Notes under the pieces: generated by a model
What the model saw: the letters and a program-made list of their open reading frames with translations, nothing else
Told to the model about the DNA's origin: nothing
Database searches by the model: none
Made by a program: the position numbers and the translations under genes
Source: Bradyrhizobium monzae
GTDB taxonomy: Bacteria > Pseudomonadota > Alphaproteobacteria > Rhizobiales > Xanthobacteraceae
NCBI RefSeq assembly: GCF_021458635.1
Contig: NZ_JAIRDQ010000013.1
Coordinates: forward strand, 62,001 to 126,000
Direction: 5' to 3'
DNA length: 64,000 nucleotides
In this document: positions 53,501-61,589 of the stretch, piece by piece
Position numbering within the stretch: position 1 is the stretch's first letter
Layout: each line of letters opens with the position of its first letter

Positions 53501-54864
53501 GTCTGCGGGTGCACTACCTGCTCGAACCCGGCTGGAAGGCCGATGCAGCAATCCAGGGCCTCGGCCGAACCAACCGGACCAATCAGGCGCAGCCGCCGTT
53601 GTTTCGTCCGATTGCGACCGACGTGAAGGCCGAGAAGCGCTTTCTCAGCACGATTGCGCGCCGCCTCGATACGCTCGGCGCCATCACCCGCGGTCAGCGT
53701 CAGACCGGGGGGCAGGGGCTGTTTCGGCCCGAGGATAATCTCGAGAGCATCTATGGCCGTGATGCTCTGCGCCAACTCTATTTGCTCCTGGTTCGCGGCA
53801 AGGTGGATGGTTGCTCTCTTGAGATGTTCGAGAATGCGACCGGGCTGAAGCTCGTCGACTCCAATGGCATCAGGGATGACCTGCCGCCGATCACGACTTT
53901 CCTCAACCGTCTGCTGGCGCTGACCATCGCGCTGCAAAACGTGCTGTTCACCGCCTTCGAGCAGTTGCTGACGGCGCGGATCGAAGGCGCAATCGCCTCC
54001 GGAATCTATGATGCGGGCCTCGAGACCCTTCGCGCCGAAAGCTTCGTCGTCACGCATCGGCGCACCATCTATACCCATCCCGCGACCGGCGCCGAGACAC
54101 GGCTTCTGACGATCATCCAGCGCGAACGCAACCGCCCGCTCTCGCTGGATGATGCCCTCGGCCTCCTGTCGGATCGCCGCGCCGTCCTGCTGGTGAACGA
54201 ACGTTCCGGCCGCGCGGCGGTGCAAGTCCCGGCTCCGAGCCTGATGCTGGACGACGGCGAAATCGAACAGCGCGTCAAATTGGTTCGGCCCATGGAAAGC
54301 CACAATGTCCCATCCAAGGCCATGGCCGAAAGTCATTGGATCGAGACGGATCGCGAGCAATTCAGTGCAGCCTGGACAGCTGAGCTTGCAGACGTGCCGG
54401 CGTTCACCGAGAGCACGATCCACGTCGTGGCCGGGCTGCTCCTGCCGATCTGGAAACGGCTGCCGAAGGAATCGGCCCGCGTCTACCGCCTCCAGACCGA
54501 CGCCGGCGAGCGGATCATTGGGCGGAAGGTCTCGTCCGCCTGGGTCGCCGACGCGCTTTCGGGTGAGCGGCCGACACTCAAACCCGAAGACGTCTTCGCC
54601 GCCTTGCGCGACGGTCGCGCGTTCGTCGAGCTCGCCGAGGGCCTGACACTGCGGCGCGTCCGCGTCATGGGTGCGCATCGCATTGAGCTCGCGGACTTCA
54701 ACGACACCATGCGCGATCGCTTGCGGACCTACGGACTGTTCAGTGAGATCATCTCCTGGAAGCTGCGCATGTTCGTGCCGACCGATGCAAGCGGGGCCGT
54801 CGTGCTGGGCAAGGTGCTCGAATGCTACCCGGTCGAGCGCATCTGCGAACGCGAGGCCGCCTGA
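50569..54864 (+). CDS. Methyltransferase-helicase of the strawberry-notch type
   Basis: 1431 residues, ATG 50569. Residues ~130-260 are an N6-adenine-type methyltransferase (SAM site VLEPSAGTGLLA, catalytic NPPF). Residues ~480-1060 are a superfamily 2 helicase with Walker A DGTGAGKGRQVAG (~495), DESH box (~601), and the SBNO-specific helicase C motif GLGRTNRTNQAQPP (~996). The rest is a helicase-associated SBNO domain. Such giant methylase-helicases are carried by plasmids and ICEs and are thought to help counter restriction or defend the element; the exact role is not settled. The next gene starts in the TGATG overlap. Confidence 0.92.
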   Translation: MINLSCSATAAAASSIAQAARLILSNLEHGRRIDAANVLRSAMESAVGGSDAAGAWHWKAAYEACEAATVLFLRKHGAAMRTEAGSPAAHLSMLAKVASLLPTHTRRSEESEAFQQFSTPIPLGFVACTAAGITNTDLVLEPSAGTGLLAILAEISGGTLALNELAETRAGLLDLLFPNVTVTRYDAAQIDDHLEAAVAPSVVLMNPPFSALPNVDRRMADAALRHLASALARLRHGGRLVAVTGASLAPDNPGWTEAFIRLQERGRVVFSAAIAGAAFARHGTAIDTRLTVIDKQPAPDRNVFPASPGVAPDAATLLAWVLEHVPPRLPITSPVLAPVSSTVPVRRSAPALTMRASSGQRLGDPQSVELTYQTVDWTPPDGAHLTDALYEDYTLQSIRIHGSQPHPTKLVQSAAMASVAPPKPSYRPHFPVNLAMDGLLSDAQLESVVYAGEAHAAFLAGAWTVDATFDGVAAARDDASNAVRFRRGWFLGDGTGAGKGRQVAGILLDNWLKGRRRAVWISKSDKLIEDAQRDWSALGMERLLVTPLSRFRQGTPIRLSEGILFTTYATLRTDERGEKLSRVRQIVEWLGSDFDGVVVFDESHAMQNAVGGKGERGEQAASQQGRAGLRLQHALPNARVVYVSATGATTVHNLAYAQRLGLWGGDDFPFATRAQFVEAIEAGGVAAMEVLARDLKALGLYAARSLSYEGVEYELIEHELTPEQIRIYDAYAAAFSIIHNNLNAAMRAANITGETGTLNAQAKSAARSAFESAKQRFFGHLLTSMKTPSLICAIERDLGQGHAAVIQIVSTGEALMERRLAEIPTEEWGDVQVDITPREYVLDYLAHSFPVQLYEPFTDSEGNLSSRPVYRDGQPVESRDAVARRDRLIEKLASLAPVPGALDQIVQRFGTDRVAEVTGRSRRIIRTHDRLMVENRAGSANLAETAAFMDDLKRILVFSDAGGTGRSYHAELSARNRRLRVHYLLEPGWKADAAIQGLGRTNRTNQAQPPLFRPIATDVKAEKRFLSTIARRLDTLGAITRGQRQTGGQGLFRPEDNLESIYGRDALRQLYLLLVRGKVDGCSLEMFENATGLKLVDSNGIRDDLPPITTFLNRLLALTIALQNVLFTAFEQLLTARIEGAIASGIYDAGLETLRAESFVVTHRRTIYTHPATGAETRLLTIIQRERNRPLSLDDALGLLSDRRAVLLVNERSGRAAVQVPAPSLMLDDGEIEQRVKLVRPMESHNVPSKAMAESHWIETDREQFSAAWTAELADVPAFTESTIHVVAGLLLPIWKRLPKESARVYRLQTDAGERIIGRKVSSAWVADALSGERPTLKPEDVFAALRDGRAFVELAEGLTLRRVRVMGAHRIELADFNDTMRDRLRTYGLFSEIISWKLRMFVPTDASGAVVLGKVLECYPVERICEREAA

Positions 54865-55163
54865 TGCGGCGCGATGCGTTCGAACTGGCATGCCGCCTCG
54901 CGCGTGAGGCCGAGGCTGTGTGCCGCCACTCTTTCTCCAGCCGCAAGGGCGAGGGACGCTGCTGGCTGCCGGGCGATGTCCACAACCGGCCTGGCCGCTT
55001 CTTGTTTGTGCGGCTCCACAACTCGTCCAAAGGATCCGCCGGCAAGTGGGCCGAACAGGGCGCGCGGCGGATCAGCTTGCGCGTTTGCGCTTGGGTGCTG
55101 CCTCACAGACGGTTGACAGCTCCTGCGCAACCAACTGCCAGCGCAGTGCGGGAGGTTGCGTGA
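54864..55163 (+). CDS. Truncated tandem duplicate of the Toprim gene's N-terminus
   Basis: 99 residues from ATG 54864 (one base overlap with the helicase stop). MRRDAFELACRLAREAEAVC and GRCWLPGDVHNRPGRFLFVR closely parallel the first ~55 residues of the next gene (MTRDASELARRLARDAEAVC, GRYWIVGDVRNTPGRSMFVR). After residue ~65 (KWAEQGARRISLRV) the similarity ends and a short unrelated tail follows. It overlaps the next ATG (TGATG). It is either a decayed duplicate or a separate nucleic-acid-binding domain kept on its own. Confidence 0.7.
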   Translation: MRRDAFELACRLAREAEAVCRHSFSSRKGEGRCWLPGDVHNRPGRFLFVRLHNSSKGSAGKWAEQGARRISLRVCAWVLPHRRLTAPAQPTASAVREVA

Positions 55164-56209
55164 TGACCCGCGACGCTTCTGAACTGGCGCGCCGCCTCGC
55201 CCGTGATGCCGAGGCGGTCTGCCGCCATTACCTGTCCAATGGACGGCGCCAGGGCCGCTATTGGATCGTCGGCGACGTCCGAAATACGCCCGGCCGCTCG
55301 ATGTTCGTCCGGCTCAGCGGACCGGACTCTGGTCCCGGCGCCGCCGGGCACTGGCGAGATGCTGCCTCGGGCGAACATGGCGATCTCCTCGACGTGATCC
55401 GCGAGAGCTGCGGTTTCGTCGATTTTCGCGATGTCGCAGGCGAGGCACGACGCTTTCTGAGTCTGCCGCGCGCCGAACCGCGCCGTAGCCCAAAGCGCAC
55501 ACCCGTCCCCGCCGGATCGGCGGAAGCGGCACGGCGGCTCTTCGCCATGTCGCAGCCGATCCGCCGCACGCTTGTTGAGACCTACCTCGGCCATCGCGGC
55601 ATCAAGCCTGTCCACGATGCGGGCGCGCTGCGGTTTCATCCGCGCAGCTACTATCGCCCGGACGACGGTTCGCCGACTGAGACCTGGCCGGCGATGATCG
55701 CCGCCGTGACCGATCTTGCGGATCGCATCACCGGCGCACATCGCACCTGGCTCGCGCCCGACGGCTCTCACAAGGCGCCGGTCGACACGCCGCGACGGGC
55801 CATGGGCGGTCTCCTCGGCCATGCCGTCCGCTTTGGCGCGGACGACGACGTCCTCGCTGCGGGCGAAGGTATCGAGACGATGCTGTCGCTGCGCTGTGCG
55901 CTGCCTGCCATGCCGATGGCCGCTGCGCTCTCGGCCAACCATCTTGCCGCCCTTCTGCTGCCGCCGACGCTGCGTCGGCTCTACGTCGCCCGCGATGCCG
56001 ATGCCGCGGGTGACACGGCGGTCGCGGCATTGACCCAATGCGCCGAAGCCGCGGGCATTGAGGCGCTTGTCCTGTCTCCGCGGACGGGCGACTTCAACGA
56101 GGACCTGCATGCATTCGGCCTCGGCGCCCTACGGGCGGCGCTGTGCATCCAACTCGCGCCGCAGGACGTCGCTCGGTTTATGCTGTTCGCCGATGCCGGG
56201 ACCGCTTGA
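55163..56209 (+). CDS. Toprim-domain protein (DUF7146-type, primase-like)
   Basis: 348 residues; ATG 55163 sits in the TGATG overlap with the upstream gene. Residues 1-110 are an N-terminal zinc-less nucleic-acid-binding-type domain (AEAVCRHYLSNGRRQGRYWI, HGDLLDVIRESCGF). Residues ~225-330 are Toprim, with the glutamate in LAAGEGIETMLSL and the D-x-D in LYVARDADAAGDTAV. It probably primes or processes DNA during transfer or replication of the element. It closes the ArdC-ParB-SBNO-Toprim module. Confidence 0.87.
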   Translation: MTRDASELARRLARDAEAVCRHYLSNGRRQGRYWIVGDVRNTPGRSMFVRLSGPDSGPGAAGHWRDAASGEHGDLLDVIRESCGFVDFRDVAGEARRFLSLPRAEPRRSPKRTPVPAGSAEAARRLFAMSQPIRRTLVETYLGHRGIKPVHDAGALRFHPRSYYRPDDGSPTETWPAMIAAVTDLADRITGAHRTWLAPDGSHKAPVDTPRRAMGGLLGHAVRFGADDDVLAAGEGIETMLSLRCALPAMPMAAALSANHLAALLLPPTLRRLYVARDADAAGDTAVAALTQCAEAAGIEALVLSPRTGDFNEDLHAFGLGALRAALCIQLAPQDVARFMLFADAGTA

Positions 56210-56478
56210 CCGACCGATCTGCGGTGCCGCCGGCAATTGAAGAGATGATGTCTGTTGTCGGTTATGTTGCGGACCGCAGTTGAGTTTGGAAGAGCGCTAC
56301 AGCCGGCCTTGCCCAATCGCTGCCGAGATCCGCGGCGCAACCACTCGGCAGCGATCTGAGCGACAGCGACCGTGGCGCTACCGAATTTGGTAGGTCAGCT
56401 TTGACCAAAGCAGAACAGTTGATGATCGTAATCGACCTGCGGTTTGTGCTACGCGACGCCTGACGAAAGGGATATCTG
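56210..56478. other. Intergenic before the SMR gene, nothing recognised
   Basis: Moderate GC, no frame of note and no clear riboswitch fold. The 3' end includes GAAAGGGATATCTG before the SMR ATG. Confidence 0.4.
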
Positions 56479-56796
56479 ATGGCATGGCTATACATACTTC
56501 TGGCGGACGTGTTCGAGGTCGCTTGGCCTTTCATGTTGAAGCGCTCGGTCGGGCTTCCGAAATGGACAACAGTGTTTTCGGCGGTGGTCTTCGCTCTTCC
56601 GATTTTTCTTCTGTTGGGTGAATCTGTAAAGTGCTTGCCCGCTTCGACGGTTTACGCGGGCTTCGCCGGAATTGCGACCGTGGGGACAGCAATTGTGGGC
56701 ATTGCGTTTTTCGGCGAGAGCGCAAATCCTGCTCGCCTCTGTTCGGTCATGTTGGTTGTTGTCGGTCTGGTCGGCGTCAAGTTGTTTTCGGAATAG
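56479..56796 (+). CDS. Small multidrug resistance (SMR) family transporter
   Basis: 105 residues, ATG 56479 after GAAAGGGATATC. Four membrane helices, with the essential Glu13 in helix 1 (LADVFEVAWPFMLKRSVG). The motif FEVAWPFMLK and the end VMLVVVGLVGVKLFSE are typical of the SugE/Gdx-like branch. It exports small cations (quaternary ammonium compounds or guanidinium) in exchange for protons. The cluster has no companion subunit and no visible guanidine riboswitch upstream. Confidence 0.85.
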   Translation: MAWLYILLADVFEVAWPFMLKRSVGLPKWTTVFSAVVFALPIFLLLGESVKCLPASTVYAGFAGIATVGTAIVGIAFFGESANPARLCSVMLVVVGLVGVKLFSE

Positions 56797-57040
56797 TCTG
56801 TATTTGCATCGTTCGTAAACGGATCATCAGCCATGGCGAATGCGGCTGTCATGTGTTATCGAAGCGCGCACATTGCGGAAGTTGACGCGCTATGGAAAAA
56901 CGCATTCCGGATGACAAGAGTTGAAATGTCGCTGCCGCAGACATCCCGGAGAAGATCCGCTTCCAGCCGGATCTCATGTTGCTGGCTTTAGTAGGGTGGA
57001 TCCAACCCTGATTTGCAACGCTGTTGCTGAGTTCCTCTCA
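56797..57040. other. Intergenic, nothing recognised
   Basis: No supportable gene. It borders the IS30 remnant. Confidence 0.35.
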
Positions 57041-57245
57041 GAAAACGTCAAGCGGCGTTCTGAATCCGAGTCTCTTGCGTCGTCGCTCGCAGAGGCGTTG
57101 CTCGACCCATCGCAGGCGCTCTTCGGTGATGGTGCTGAAGTCGGTGTCGGCAAGTGACTTGCGTGTCAGTCCATTTGCGGTTTCGTTGCTGCCGCGTTGC
57201 CAAGCAGCGTATGGATCGGCAAAGTAGAGATCGGCCTGCAGGGCG
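57041..57245 (-). pseudogene. IS30-family transposase C-terminal fragment
   Basis: Minus frame with YFADPYAAWQRGSNETANGL, FSTITEERLRWVEQRL and RRKRLGFRTPLDVF, the end of the IS30 DDE domain. The catalytic first part is absent. It marks the downstream border of the gibberellin operon. Confidence 0.88.
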
Positions 57246-57377
57246 CTGGCAATGAGTCGCCGTCCTTGCGCCGGCTCAGGGCGGTGTCGCTCATGCTCGC
57301 TCCATTCGTCGCATCGGGCGACGGCGTTGCGCCGGATCGGACCGACAGCAGCGCGCGCACCGCCGCCTCCCGCGCGT

Positions 57378-58280
57378 TCAGGCCGGCGCACGCTTGCCTC
57401 CCCCCGCAGCGTCGCTGCGGTAGCGGCCGGTCGAGGTCTGGTAGTACTGCGCGCGCATGGCCGCCATGGCCTCGATCAACGGTCCCCACGGCGCGGGAAA
57501 GCGTTCTTCCGCCATCACCCGCTGCAGCATGCGCGTATGGCCGGCCAGCTCGTCGTTGAGGAACTCCACCACAGGCATAGCCGGATAGCGCTGCAGCAGC
57601 AGGATCGCCGCGTTGTCGGCCTCGCCGGCCGACCTGTCCTTGTCGCGTCCATGCAGATCGTTCTGCAGGCGCCCTATCGCGGAGATGAGCCGCAGGACCT
57701 GGCGAAACGCCGGACGCGCGCGCAAGGTCGCCATGTCCAGCCCCCACAGCAACGACAGGCAACAGAACACGTTCTCGTAGGCGATCGAATCGATACCGTT
57801 GTGCAGGTACTCAGCGTAGGACCAGCGTTCCGCCCCTGCCGCCTGCGCGTGTCCGGCGCGCAGCGCCGCGCAGTAGCACAGGGTATCGTCGAGAAGCTGA
57901 GCATAGTCGCGACGATCGTAGGCGAGCGCGGCCAGCGAGGCGCGCAGCACAGCGCAGCCCACGAATCCGGGGAGCGCGCACGGCACGCCCTGCGTCAGCG
58001 CCTGCTCCACCGCGGCGAGCTGCTCCGGCGCGATCAGGCCAAGGTCGTTGCAATCGTCGAGCCAGAACAGCAGCGCCAGTTCGCGATAGAACGCCACGAT
58101 CAGCGTTTCGTCCTGCGGATCGCGGCCGGTGCGGGCGCTGGTGTCGCGCAGGCTCGGGTGGATGCGCTGCAGGATGTACTGGCCGCCCCTGACCGCTTCT
58201 ACGGCATGCTCGTCGGCGAACCCGGTCAGGGAGCGCCCCCACTCCAGCACCTGCTGCAGCGCGCGTTCGGTCTGGATCAT
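57378..58280 (-). CDS. ks: ent-Kaurene synthase (class I diterpene cyclase)
   Basis: 300 residues from ATG 58280, overlapping the CPS stop (ATGA). The aspartate-rich motif is FWLDDCND (~residues 74-81) and a second metal site lies in NDLHGRDKDRSAGE (~205-218). The sequence (QQVLEWGRSLTGFADEHAVE) matches rhizobial KS as I remember it. It ionises ent-copalyl diphosphate to ent-kaurene, the first committed hydrocarbon of gibberellin biosynthesis. Last gene of the operon; the IS30 scar begins 130 bases downstream. Confidence 0.94.
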   Translation of the reverse strand: MIQTERALQQVLEWGRSLTGFADEHAVEAVRGGQYILQRIHPSLRDTSARTGRDPQDETLIVAFYRELALLFWLDDCNDLGLIAPEQLAAVEQALTQGVPCALPGFVGCAVLRASLAALAYDRRDYAQLLDDTLCYCAALRAGHAQAAGAERWSYAEYLHNGIDSIAYENVFCCLSLLWGLDMATLRARPAFRQVLRLISAIGRLQNDLHGRDKDRSAGEADNAAILLLQRYPAMPVVEFLNDELAGHTRMLQRVMAEERFPAPWGPLIEAMAAMRAQYYQTSTGRYRSDAAGGGKRAPA

Positions 58281-59839
58281 GGCGCCGCTCCTGCTCCCTC
58301 GGCCAGGACGCGCCGCCCCCAACGAAGCGCCAGCCACAACCCGGCGAGTTCGGCCACACGCACGACCCGGGTGGGGCAAAACAGTTCCTTACCGATCCAC
58401 AGCGGCGTCTGCGGCAATGCATGCGCCGCATGGCGGGCGAGCATCCAATCCAGCGCACGCGCCACCGCCTGCGCGATGCGCCGGCGCCCTGTCGGCTCTT
58501 CGCTCCCGTCCATCACGTGCAACGCGAACAGCGCATAGGCGGTTTCCTCGAATGTGGACGCGCGACCGGCGCCCCAACCGCCGTCGTCACGCTGCGCCTG
58601 CAGCAGCGCCGCCAGCGCGCGCTCGTCGCGCCGCTGGGGCTTGCCTTGCGCCAGCGCAGCGACCGCATGCGCGGTGGGATACAGCCACGAAACGTGCCAT
58701 TTTTCGTTGTCCCATAGACCGTGCGGGTTGCGATGGGCCTCGACGTAGGCGCTGGTGCCGGCGGCGGGCTTTCCCAACAGTCGCAACGCATGCAGGGCAT
58801 GGATGTTGGTCGACACCGAGGCATTGCGCTCGCCGGGGAAGGTGACGAACAGCTCGCCGATTTCGAAATGGCGCAACGCATCGACCGCCGGGTCGCGGCC
58901 TGCAAGGCGCAGGACGCACAACGCAATTGCGGTGTCGTCCGCATCGGCCGCGAAGTGCAAGGCCGGGCCCAGACCGCGCACGCCCAGGCGGGCGTCGAGC
59001 TGCGCGACGATCACGCGCACCGCCTCGGCGAGCGCGGGATGCGCGAACAGCCCGGCCAGATGCAGGGTGTACAGCGACCAGCATGGCTCGAACACATTGA
59101 TCGGCCAGACGTTGGGAACGACACCTTCGATGCCGCTGCGCGTCGCCCGCGATGCCGCCTGCAGATACGCGTCGGCGCGCTCGACCTGCGGCGTGCTCCC
59201 CTGTGTCACGGCGTGCGCACGCCACGCGGCGGTGGCCGCCGGACTGATGCCGATGCTGCCGTCATCATCCGGGCATGTGGTGGTCGGCGACGTCCCCCAG
59301 GCTTCCCAGGAGTGCAGCAACGGATGGCCGCTCGGCAACGTCGCCATGGCCCCCAGCTCGGCCCCCAGCTTGACCAGGCGCGCGTCCCGCAACGGCAACA
59401 GCGCCGGGTGGCGCGGAAACGCCACGCCGCCCGGCAGGGATGCGGCCTCGCCGCAAAATTGCGGCAGGATCAGCTCCGCGCCGATTGGCGCGTCTTCCGG
59501 CACCGCATGCGCGTAGGGATCGGGGTGGCGCTGGAGGAACCGGGTTGCAGCCTGGACTGCGTCGGCAGCGCCGGGAAGAGGATCGGCACGCTGCAATGCC
59601 AGCATCGCCGCCCATGTGGGCGCATGGCGGAACAGCGGGAAGTCTGCGCTTCCCCATCCGCCATCGGCCTGTTGCTGCGCGATGAGCCACGCGTATGCGT
59701 CCTGCCGATCGGTGACGTTGCCGTGGAACTGCAGAGCTCGCGCCGTGTCGTAGACGGACGGACCGACGCTGCCGCCATCGCTCATCTCGCTCAGCAGGTG
59801 GCGCAATTCGGAAAGGATCTGTTCGGACAGCGCGTTCAC
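58277..59839 (-). CDS. cps: ent-Copalyl diphosphate synthase (class II diterpene cyclase)
   Basis: 520 residues from GTG 59839 (VNALSEQILSELRHLL), which matches the known rhizobial N-terminus; the frame is open to 60103 but that part overlaps the GGPP-synthase remnant. The protonating DxDD motif is FAADADDTAIAL (~residues 295-306). QxxDGGWG repeats (QQQADGGWGSADF, QRDDGGWGAGR) are typical of the beta-gamma fold. It cyclises GGPP to ent-copalyl diphosphate for KS. Overlaps KS by four bases. Confidence 0.95.
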   Translation of the reverse strand: MNALSEQILSELRHLLSEMSDGGSVGPSVYDTARALQFHGNVTDRQDAYAWLIAQQQADGGWGSADFPLFRHAPTWAAMLALQRADPLPGAADAVQAATRFLQRHPDPYAHAVPEDAPIGAELILPQFCGEAASLPGGVAFPRHPALLPLRDARLVKLGAELGAMATLPSGHPLLHSWEAWGTSPTTTCPDDDGSIGISPAATAAWRAHAVTQGSTPQVERADAYLQAASRATRSGIEGVVPNVWPINVFEPCWSLYTLHLAGLFAHPALAEAVRVIVAQLDARLGVRGLGPALHFAADADDTAIALCVLRLAGRDPAVDALRHFEIGELFVTFPGERNASVSTNIHALHALRLLGKPAAGTSAYVEAHRNPHGLWDNEKWHVSWLYPTAHAVAALAQGKPQRRDERALAALLQAQRDDGGWGAGRASTFEETAYALFALHVMDGSEEPTGRRRIAQAVARALDWMLARHAAHALPQTPLWIGKELFCPTRVVRVAELAGLWLALRWGRRVLAEGAGAAP

Positions 59840-60252
59840 GCGGGATGTTCCTTCTGCAGACGGTTGACGAGAACCAGGATCGGGCAGATGCCGCGCACGT
59901 CGCCGCAGGCCCGTCGCGGCCCGGCGTATGTTCGGCGCAGAGAAGACGCGCCAGCGCCTGTTCGACCCGTTTTGCGCCGTGCTCATCCAGATCTCCGGCA
60001 GCAGCCCGCTGGATGCGCCGCGCGCGTGCGCGCGCAATCCGCCGAGCGCGGAAACGCCAGGTCGGTCGTCGTGTAGCGTCGAACCGGTCTGCATGTTGTT
60101 CATGTCCTCGTACCTGACAGGAGACGGCCACGGCGAGCGGCGAGCCGCCGCGGTGTTGCCGGCGTCGCACCAAGCGCGCGCGCCGAGTGCAGCAATGCCG
60201 CGCGTCGCCGGTGCCGCTGCCTCGCCACACGGGGTATGCGATGTCGGTTCAT
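59840..60252 (-). pseudogene. GGPP synthase remnant of the gibberellin operon
   Basis: In gibberellin operons a GGPP synthase gene (~1 kb) lies between CYP117 and CPS; here only ~410 bp remain. An ATG at 60252 overlaps the CYP117 stop (ATGA) and starts MNRHRIPRVARQRHR, with LLHSARALGATPATPRRLAA, then stops. Another frame shows MQTGSTLHDDRPGVSA, resembling the first aspartate-rich motif region of prenyl synthases (VHDDLPGVDD), followed by unrelated sequence. The second DDxxD and most of the protein are missing. GGPP must come from another synthase in the cell. Confidence 0.65.
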
Positions 60253-61589
60253 GAGAATCCGATCCGGATTGTCATGGACGGATGTGCGGTCGGGTAATAG
60301 CGCTGGCCCTCGACGCCGCTCAGCAACCGCGGCCGTACCCCGGCCTTGTGCATGGTCAGCGCCAAGGCGATAGAGAACTGCACCAGTTCCAGCCATACCA
60401 GGTGGTAGCCGATGCAGACGTGTGGGCCGGTACCGAACTGCAGCATGTCCACCGGCCGGATCGGCTCCGTGCGTTGCAGCCACCGCGCCAGGCTGAACTG
60501 ATCAGGCGCCTCGTGCAGCAGCGCCGAGGTCGAGAAATGCAGCAGCGGGATGCACAGATCAGTGCCCGCGGGAATGCGCCGTTGGCCGAGTTGCAAGTCC
60601 TGCAGCGCGCGACGCGGCAGGACCGTGGTCGCCGGATGCAGGCGCAGCGTCTCGCGGAACAGCGCCTCGGCGACCGGACATTGCGCCAGGTCCGCGTGCC
60701 GGGTCGGCACCGCGCCCACACGTTGCGCCTCCTCGACCAGGGTGTCCCACAGCATAGGTTGCCGCGCCAGCTCGATCACCATCCAGGCCATCGTCGAGGC
60801 GGTGGTGTCGTGACCGCCAAGCAGCAGCAAGCGGATATTGGCGACCAGGACGTCATCGGAGAGCGCATCGTCGCTGCGATCGAAGGCGCTCACCATGTCG
60901 TTGATCAACCCGGTGCGCGCGGCATGCGCGCGCGCGTCGCGGACGTACTGGCGCAACTGCGTGTCGATCCAGTCGCGGGCGGCGCGGCCGCGCCGCAAGG
61001 GCAGTCCGGGCAGGTCGACCGGGGGCGCGACGATCAACTGCAGCAGTTGCCGGTACTTGCGATGCCATCCCGGCAGGTCCTGCGCGGGGATTCCCATGAG
61101 GCTGAAGATGAGCTTGAGCATCAGGTCGCCGGTTTCGCGCAGGATGGTGACGTCGCCGCGGTCGCGCCACGCCTGCACCCGCGCCCGGATGACGGGCGCG
61201 AACAGATCGCCGATGCCGGCCTGGGTCAGCCCCTTGGGCAGGAACGCCGCCTTGATCGCATCGCGCGCCTGCCGGTGCGCGCCGCCGTCCTGGGTGACCA
61301 ACGTTCCGCGAAACAATTCGGGCGCGATGTCTTCGATCAGCGCGGAGGACACGTCCTTGTGCCGGAGCAGTGCGAACGCATCCGGATCCACGCAGGTCAT
61401 CAGGTGTCCGGCAGGGCCGAAATCCAGCCAGAAGTGGCTGCCCAGCGTCCGTTCCGCGCGCCGCAGCAGGCGCGGCAGGTCGCAGACGATGGCGGGAAGA
61501 TGCCCGACCAGGGGGTAAGCGCCGGGCACGACCGGGATGTCGCACCGCAGCCGGTGCCGACGGTCCAGCGGGTTGAGCAGCATGTCCAT
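60249..61589 (-). CDS. CYP117: Cytochrome P450 CYP117
   Basis: 446 residues from ATG 61589, overlapping the SDR stop by one base (TGATG); the longer frame to 61826 is shadow. Heme-binding FGTGPHVCIGYHLV, I-helix LLLLGGHDTTASTMAW and ExxR (ALFRETLRLHP) are intact. It is the ent-kaurene oxidase of the bacterial gibberellin pathway, converting ent-kaurene to ent-kaurenoic acid. It stands third from the end of the operon, before the broken GGPP synthase. Confidence 0.94.
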   Translation of the reverse strand: MDMLLNPLDRRHRLRCDIPVVPGAYPLVGHLPAIVCDLPRLLRRAERTLGSHFWLDFGPAGHLMTCVDPDAFALLRHKDVSSALIEDIAPELFRGTLVTQDGGAHRQARDAIKAAFLPKGLTQAGIGDLFAPVIRARVQAWRDRGDVTILRETGDLMLKLIFSLMGIPAQDLPGWHRKYRQLLQLIVAPPVDLPGLPLRRGRAARDWIDTQLRQYVRDARAHAARTGLINDMVSAFDRSDDALSDDVLVANIRLLLLGGHDTTASTMAWMVIELARQPMLWDTLVEEAQRVGAVPTRHADLAQCPVAEALFRETLRLHPATTVLPRRALQDLQLGQRRIPAGTDLCIPLLHFSTSALLHEAPDQFSLARWLQRTEPIRPVDMLQFGTGPHVCIGYHLVWLELVQFSIALALTMHKAGVRPRLLSGVEGQRYYPTAHPSMTIRIGFS

